From UBA11540 sp045531755 (GTDB lineage: Bacteria; Bacillota; Clostridia; Oscillospirales; Ruminococcaceae), in NCBI GenBank assembly GCA_045531755.1, contig JAZSEP010000010.1, positions 1 to 8,104 on the forward strand: a stretch of 8,104 nt of DNA, in the 5' to 3' direction. Position numbers and translations under genes: made by a program. Below the pieces are notes generated by a model. It worked only from the letters and a program-made list of their open reading frames with translations, searched no databases and had not been told where the DNA came from. The first letter of the stretch is position 1. The number at the start of each line of letters is the position of its first letter. Positions 5,253 to 8,104 of this stretch are shown in pieces.

Positions 5253-6596
5253 TTACAGTCTTCTGCGCTTTACAGATTTAGAATCAGAAAGGTTTCTGTA
5301 GGAATAAACCGAGGTTTTTCTGTTTCTGCGCTTGTAGTTTGCGTAGGCAATACAAAGTATAATGTAAATTACAAGTAAAGCCACAAATACGACAGCTCCT
5401 AAAAAGAACCAACCGCTTTTCATAACGTTAAGAAGTGAGTCGGTAATATGGAGCAAGGTGGAGCGTTCAACGTCTTCGATAGCAATCAGATCAACCGTAG
5501 CAATTGCCTCTCCCATTAAAAGCACGGTTCCTTTTCCGATAACGTCACCGGCTTTGATTGGTGCTTTTACATAATCGGGAACCTCGGTTTGCAAAACGAC
5601 GCTCGACTGCTCAATGTTGACGGGAACGAGAGCGGTTACACTTTCAGACGCCTTCAATAAAACGTGATCTGTTTCGGATGAAAGCTTTACAGTGACTTCG
5701 GTGACCGCTTTTTTTGTGTCGAGAAGAGTTTTTACGCGGAAGTTTTCAAAAGCCCACTCGTACAAAGCCTGTGTGGATTTGTAGTGGCTTGTGTTGTCGG
5801 AATAGTCACCGCCCATTATAACGCAAAGATAGTTGTATCCGTCAAAGCCTGCGGTAGTTACAAGATTTCTTCCCGATTCCTCAAGAGTTCCTGTTTTGAT
5901 ACCCTTCATCTCGGGCATATAGTAGCTGCTTGTTGAAAACAGCATTCTGTTAGTATGTATCAGATTTTTTTGCGTTCTGAGCTCGTTTGCCTCAATTGTA
6001 TAGTTCTTTGTCGAAGCAATCTCCATAAATCCGGGAACGCTCATTGCGTATTCTGCGATGAGATACATATCGTGGGGGGTGGTGTACTGGTTTTCATCAA
6101 ACAAACCGTGGGCATTTACGAAGTTTGTGTTAACAGCGCCAATTTCCTTTGCCTTATCGTTCATCATACCAACGAAAGCTTCAATGCTGCCGCCGCCAAC
6201 GTGGTCTGCAATTATGCTTGCGGCTTCACATGCGGAATTCAGCATAAGTGCATACAAAAGCTCGCGCATGGTGAAGACCTCTCCGCGTGCAATTTCAGCA
6301 TTCGAAACCCCGATGCCGTAAAACTCGTTGAAGATATAAGCAGGTGCTTTTACTTCCATGGTATCGAGATTTTGTGTCTTTTCCAGAGCAATTATCGCAG
6401 TCATTATCTTGGTAAGAGAGGCAGGATATGCCTTCTCGTCACCGTTTTTCTCATATACGACAGTTCCTGTGTCGGTGTTTACGAGGTATGCGTACTTGGC
6501 AGGGAAATCAAACCCCGGTGAAGCCGCACCAACTGGAAAAACAGATACCGTAAACAGTATGGACAGGCAGATAATAATAACAAGCGCTCTCTTCAT
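5253..6596 (-). CDS. Membrane-anchored D-alanyl-D-alanine carboxypeptidase (DacF/PBP5-like, peptidase S11)
   Basis: The 447-residue protein trims the terminal D-Ala from peptidoglycan stem peptides outside the membrane. It starts with a signal peptide (MKRALV, then a hydrophobic core, with a likely cut near VGAAS at 22-26). The penicillin-binding motifs are SLTK (60-63, nucleophile Ser60) and KTGT (234-237). The second motif, normally SxN, reads Ser121-Ala-Cys123. A PBP5-type C-terminal beta domain spans about 285-380. A transmembrane segment (about 395-418) is followed by a basic cytoplasmic tail ending KRRRL, unlike the amphipathic helix of PBP5. The ATG at 6596 is 10 nt past GGAGGG; a GTG at 6602 is an alternative. 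Its place upstream of spoIIAA on the same strand recalls dacF, but two other units intervene. Confidence 0.92.
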   Translation of the reverse strand: MKRALVIIICLSILFTVSVFPVGAASPGFDFPAKYAYLVNTDTGTVVYEKNGDEKAYPASLTKIMTAIIALEKTQNLDTMEVKAPAYIFNEFYGIGVSNAEIARGEVFTMRELLYALMLNSACEAASIIADHVGGGSIEAFVGMMNDKAKEIGAVNTNFVNAHGLFDENQYTTPHDMYLIAEYAMSVPGFMEIASTKNYTIEANELRTQKNLIHTNRMLFSTSSYYMPEMKGIKTGTLEESGRNLVTTAGFDGYNYLCVIMGGDYSDNTSHYKSTQALYEWAFENFRVKTLLDTKKAVTEVTVKLSSETDHVLLKASESVTALVPVNIEQSSVVLQTEVPDYVKAPIKAGDVIGKGTVLLMGEAIATVDLIAIEDVERSTLLHITDSLLNVMKSGWFFLGAVVFVALLVIYIILCIAYANYKRRNRKTSVYSYRNLSDSKSVKRRRL

Positions 6597-6642
6597 ATAC
6601 ACAAATCCCTCCGTTTGAGAAAAAACAAAATGGTCTAAATAC

Positions 6643-6671
6643 AGTATAACATATATGTGTGCTTTTTCCAA
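6643..6671 (-). promoter_or_regulatory. Promoter for dac
   Basis: In the minus direction TTGGAA (6671-6666) and TATACT (6648-6643) are spaced by 17 nt, and a TG one base before the -10 makes it an extended -10 promoter. It looks sigma-A dependent; I see no sigma-F-type boxes. It is divergent from the tyrA promoter, with 32 bp between the two -35 boxes. Confidence 0.75.
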
Positions 6672-6703
6672 TAGAGTATTGCAGTTTATTTGTTAAATTT
6701 TTG

Positions 6704-6730
6704 TTGACAAAACCAGCCAAAAAGTATAAT
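6704..6730 (+). promoter_or_regulatory. Promoter for tyrA
   Basis: TTGACA at 6704-6709 is a consensus -35 box. TATAAT at 6725-6730 gives a short 15-nt spacer, while TAATAT at 6727-6732 gives 17 nt. Transcription would start around 6737-6739, about 35 nt before the start codon. Confidence 0.75.
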
Positions 6731-6772
6731 ATTTATTTCAATCGCTCTATTTGCGTGAAAGGAGGAATCATC

Positions 6773-7618
6773 TTGAAAATTGCCGTAATAGGAATGGGAC
6801 TTATAGGTGGTTCTTTTTGTAAAACCCTGAAGAAGAATACAAAGCATACTGTTTTTGGCTTTGATAAGGACGATAGCGTTGTTAAAAAGGCTTTCTCAGA
6901 AGGAGCGATAGACAAAATAATAGCTCCTGAAGAACTACAGGAATGCGATATGAGTGTTGTTTGTCTGCATCCTGAGCAGACTATCGATTTCATACTTGAA
7001 AACCTTGATAATTTCAAATCGGGAACAATCGTTTTTGACGTTTGCGGTGTCAAGAAAAGCATTTCCGATGCCGTTGAAGCAGAGCTTTTGAAAAAGGGAG
7101 TCCACTTTGTAGGTGCGCACCCAATGGCAGGAAGAGAATTTTCGGGCTATGACTATTCTCTTGACTCAATGTTTGATAACGCAAGCTTCATAATTGCAAA
7201 AACCGAATTTACAAATGTAACCGCGCTTGAAGCTGTAAAAACAGTTGCAGAGGAAATGAAATTTAAGAGAATAGTAATTTCAACGCCTGAGCAACACGAC
7301 AGTATAATTGCTTTCACTTCACAGCTTGCACATATTGTGTCAAATGCCTATATAAAAAGCCCGACTCTTCAAAATCGTAGCGGTTACAGCGCCGGAAGCT
7401 TTCTTGATATGACGAGAGTCGCAAAACTCAACGAAGATATGTGGACGTCGCTGTTTATGATGAACAAGGACCCGCTTGTCTATGAAATAGATACAATAAT
7501 CGAAAATCTCGAAAAGTACCGTGATGCCCTTCAGAATTCCGACTCGGCCACTTTAAAAACCCTGCTCAGAGAGGGAAGAATAATCAAAGAAAACAGCCTT
7601 GAGGCAGGGGACAAGTGA
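6773..7618 (+). CDS. tyrA: Prephenate (or arogenate) dehydrogenase
   Basis: This enzyme oxidatively decarboxylates prephenate to 4-hydroxyphenylpyruvate, or arogenate to tyrosine, in tyrosine biosynthesis. The 281-residue protein has an N-terminal Rossmann motif GMGLIG (7-12). Asp31 at the end of the second strand suggests NAD rather than NADP. HPMAGRE (116-122) contains the substrate-site histidine His116. QLAHIVS (184-190) and DMTRVA (212-217, with Arg215) match other conserved substrate-site segments. There is no C-terminal ACT domain, so feedback control by tyrosine through such a domain is not expected. The TTG start at 6773 is chosen because AAAGGAGG (6758-6765) lies 7 nt before it and the Rossmann strand begins at residue 2. 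No clear terminator follows it before the tRNA promoter. Confidence 0.94.
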   Translation: MKIAVIGMGLIGGSFCKTLKKNTKHTVFGFDKDDSVVKKAFSEGAIDKIIAPEELQECDMSVVCLHPEQTIDFILENLDNFKSGTIVFDVCGVKKSISDAVEAELLKKGVHFVGAHPMAGREFSGYDYSLDSMFDNASFIIAKTEFTNVTALEAVKTVAEEMKFKRIVISTPEQHDSIIAFTSQLAHIVSNAYIKSPTLQNRSGYSAGSFLDMTRVAKLNEDMWTSLFMMNKDPLVYEIDTIIENLEKYRDALQNSDSATLKTLLREGRIIKENSLEAGDK

Positions 7619-7637
7619 GAACTTAGACAATATTTTC

Positions 7638-7655
7638 CAGTAAAAACAGTAAAAA
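7638..7655 (+). repeat. Two tandem copies of CAGTAAAAA
   Basis: CAGTAAAAA occurs at 7638-7646 and again at 7647-7655, followed by TTTTT and then an A-run. The segment separates tyrA from the tRNA-Gln promoter. It has no GC-rich stem and is not a convincing terminator. The A/T runs may serve as an upstream promoter element. Confidence 0.5.
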
Positions 7656-7670
7656 TTTTTAAAAAACATC

Positions 7671-7698
7671 TTGACTTTGCTTCAAGTTGTAGTATAAT
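7671..7698 (+). promoter_or_regulatory. Promoter for tRNA-Gln
   Basis: TTGACT (7671-7676) and TATAAT (7693-7698) are separated by 16 nt. Transcription should begin near 7705, giving a leader of about 12 nt before the tRNA. An A/T-rich tract directly upstream fits a strong stable-RNA promoter. Confidence 0.88.
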
Positions 7699-7701
7699 AA
7701 T

Positions 7702-7808
7702 AAATGCACTTTGCGATGCCCGATTGTGTAAAGGTAGCACGACAGACTCTGACTCTGTTTGTCTGGGTTCGAATCCTAGTCGGGCAACCACTTTCTCAAA
7801 GTGCATTT
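7702..7808 (+). repeat. 12-bp inverted repeat flanking tRNA-Gln
   Basis: AAATGCACTTTG at 7702-7713 is perfectly complementary to CAAAGTGCATTT at 7797-7808. The two arms lie just outside the tRNA, so in the precursor the leader (from about 7705) can pair with the trailer below the acceptor stem. This helix is incompatible with the terminator, which uses AAAGTG from the same trailer. Confidence 0.85.
7717..7790 (+). tRNA. tRNA-Gln (anticodon CTG), CCA encoded
   Basis: The sequence folds as a full cloverleaf. The acceptor is TGCCCGA with TCGGGCA, and the D stem is GTGT with GCAC. The anticodon stem ACAGA/TCTGT holds loop CTCTGAC (7747-7753), with anticodon CTG at 7749-7751, which reads CAG. The variable loop has 4 nt. 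The T stem CTGGG/CCTAG holds loop TTCGAAT. A discriminator A at 7787 is followed by an encoded CCA at 7788-7790. The D loop is short and the mature body without CCA is 71 nt, which is compact but normal for tRNA-Gln. Confidence 0.95.
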
Positions 7809-7823
7809 TTGTTGCCCTTTTTT
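7782..7823 (+). terminator. Intrinsic terminator overlapping the 3' end of tRNA-Gln
   Basis: GGGCAAC (7782-7788, inside the acceptor 3' strand and CCA end) pairs with GTTGCCC (7811-7817), followed by TTTTTT (7818-7823). Nested within it, CACTTT (7789-7794) pairs with AAAGTG (7798-7803) around a 3-nt loop, leaving a 7-nt bulge (CATTTTT). Forming the outer stem requires opening the tRNA acceptor stem. The inner hairpin alone, followed by CATTTTT, could also terminate. Confidence 0.75.
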
Positions 7824-7825
7824 CG

Positions 7826-7853
7826 ATTCTATAGCCGTTTATCACTATAGAAT
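7826..7853. repeat. 9-bp perfect inverted repeat
   Basis: ATTCTATAG (7826-7834) and CTATAGAAT (7845-7853) flank a 10-nt spacer. It lies between the tRNA-Gln terminator and the tRNA-like element. It is AT-rich with no following T-run, so it is not an obvious terminator. It could be an operator, or a terminal repeat remnant. Confidence 0.6.
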
Positions 7854-7866
7854 TATTATCACATAC

Positions 7867-8032
7867 CGTAACAAAACGTCGAAGCGTTGCTCAGTTTGGT
7901 AGCAAAGAAAATGAGCGCTGCCTGTGGCAGAAGAAACGAGTTTTCTTTGGCGCCGAGGTCGACAAGCGAGATACCGAGAGGTATCGAGTCGTCGCTAACC
8001 GCAAGAGTAAGCTGCGTAGCAGCGCGGTTACG
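7867..8032. other. Inverted-repeat-rich non-coding block between the two tRNA genes
   Basis: The block is bounded by CGTAAC (7867-7872) and its complement GTTACG (8027-8032). Inside are the tRNA-like element (7878-7963), a hairpin GATACC-GAGA-GGTATC (7970-7985) with a GNRA-type tetraloop, and a compound stem. In that stem TAACCGC (7996-8002) pairs with GCGGTTA (8024-8030) and encloses GCTGC/GCAGC (8011-8023) around a 3-nt loop. A 64-codon reading frame crosses it on the minus strand (7859-8053), but it has no recognisable family and no ribosome binding site that I can see. The density of stems suggests a structured RNA or a dispersed repeat element. Confidence 0.55.
7878..7963 (+). pseudogene. 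Degenerate tRNA-Pro-like element
   Basis: Positions 7878-7902 match 8071-8095 of the downstream tRNA at 23 of 25 bases. After an 11-nt insertion (GCAAAGAAAAT, 7902-7912), GAGCGCTGC (7913-7921) again matches the same tRNA exactly. The rest can form tRNA-like arms: CTGCC-TGT-GGCAG (7918-7930) as an anticodon-like arm, AAGAAA-CGAGT-TTTCTT (7931-7947) as a T-like arm, and GTCGA with TCGAC (7959-7963) plus GCG with CGC as an acceptor-like helix. The D-arm-like stem is TTGCT/AGCAA. There is no normal 7-nt anticodon loop, so it is unlikely to decode. It is either a broken duplicate of tRNA-Pro or a tRNA-like RNA. Confidence 0.65.
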
Positions 8033-8072
8033 AAATAATTGATAGAAACACATAATTTAATATTACTAATGT

Positions 8073-8104
8073 CGAGGCGTGGCTCAGTTTGGTAGAGCGC
8101 TGCG
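8073..8104 (+). tRNA. 5' part of a tRNA, probably tRNA-Pro (truncated by window end)
   Basis: CGAGGCG (8073-8079) fits a 5' acceptor strand. It is followed by TG and a D-arm with stem GCTC/GAGC (8082-8085 and 8095-8098) enclosing a canonical loop AGTTTGGTA. G26 and the 5' anticodon stem CTGCG (8100-8104) end the window just before the anticodon loop. C at position 1 is typical of bacterial tRNA-Pro, but the anticodon is not visible, so the identity is inferred. No strong promoter lies in the 40 nt upstream. Confidence 0.78.

Noticed and set aside
5955..6521. 188-codon plus-strand frame opposite dac
   Set aside because: It lies fully antisense to a well-supported carboxypeptidase gene, is cysteine-rich without pattern, and has no context of its own.
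7638..7670. Terminator for tyrA in the A/T-rich run
   Set aside because: Only an AAAAATTTTT palindrome without GC pairs is present, so tyrA may read into tRNA-Gln; no stem worth calling.
7859..8053. 64-codon minus-strand reading frame
   Set aside because: It spans the stem-rich block and the tRNA-like element in antisense, I see no ribosome binding site before its ATG, and its product matches no family I know. The inverted repeats explain the sequence better than coding does.
8039..8066. Possible tRNA-Pro promoter, TTGATA with TATTAC 16 nt later
   Set aside because: The -10 box is poor and the start would fall on the first base of the tRNA, leaving no leader. Too weak to annotate.

Overview
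The window looks like a stretch of chromosome from a low-GC, endospore-forming member of the Firmicutes, most likely Clostridia and possibly an Oscillospiraceae-like gut or rumen lineage. The evidence is an intact spoIIA sporulation operon (spoIIAA-spoIIAB-sigF), strong AGGAGG-type ribosome binding sites, sigma-A-like promoters, an FMN riboswitch in front of an ECF-type riboflavin transporter gene, and a family 10 xylanase. The lineage is inferred from gene content and style, not from a database search.

Layout. Positions 1-1386 (+ strand) hold the tail of an unidentified gene followed 7 nt later by a HemW-like radical SAM protein. A bidirectional terminator at 1391-1420 separates this pair from a long minus-strand block (6596 down to 1425). 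Read in its direction of transcription, that block is: a membrane-anchored D-Ala-D-Ala carboxypeptidase (dac), an intracellular GH10 xylanase, an FMN riboswitch with ribU, and then spoIIAA, spoIIAB and sigF. Divergent promoters at 6643-6730 drive dac to the left and a prephenate dehydrogenase gene (tyrA) to the right. After tyrA come tRNA-Gln(CTG), a highly structured non-coding segment containing a broken tRNA-like copy, and the 5' part of a probable tRNA-Pro that runs off the window.

How the genes relate. In Bacillus and many clostridia the carboxypeptidase gene dacF sits directly before spoIIAA. Here a carboxypeptidase gene is on the same strand and upstream of spoIIAA, but the GH10 gene and the riboswitch-ribU unit lie between them. 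SpoIIAB is the anti-sigma kinase that holds SigF, and SpoIIAA is the anti-anti-sigma factor that releases it, so the three spoIIA genes form the complete forespore sigma-F switch. RibU imports riboflavin and its expression should fall when FMN is abundant. The xylanase has no signal peptide and no terminator of its own before the riboswitch.

The most unusual part is 7700-8104. The 3' acceptor strand of tRNA-Gln is also the 5' arm of an intrinsic terminator, and the tRNA leader can pair with its trailer in a third, competing helix. Downstream lies an approximately 86-nt tRNA-like element that matches the adjacent tRNA-Pro at 32 of 34 aligned positions, apart from an 11-nt insertion in its D-arm. 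It sits inside a larger inverted-repeat-rich block with no convincing coding capacity.
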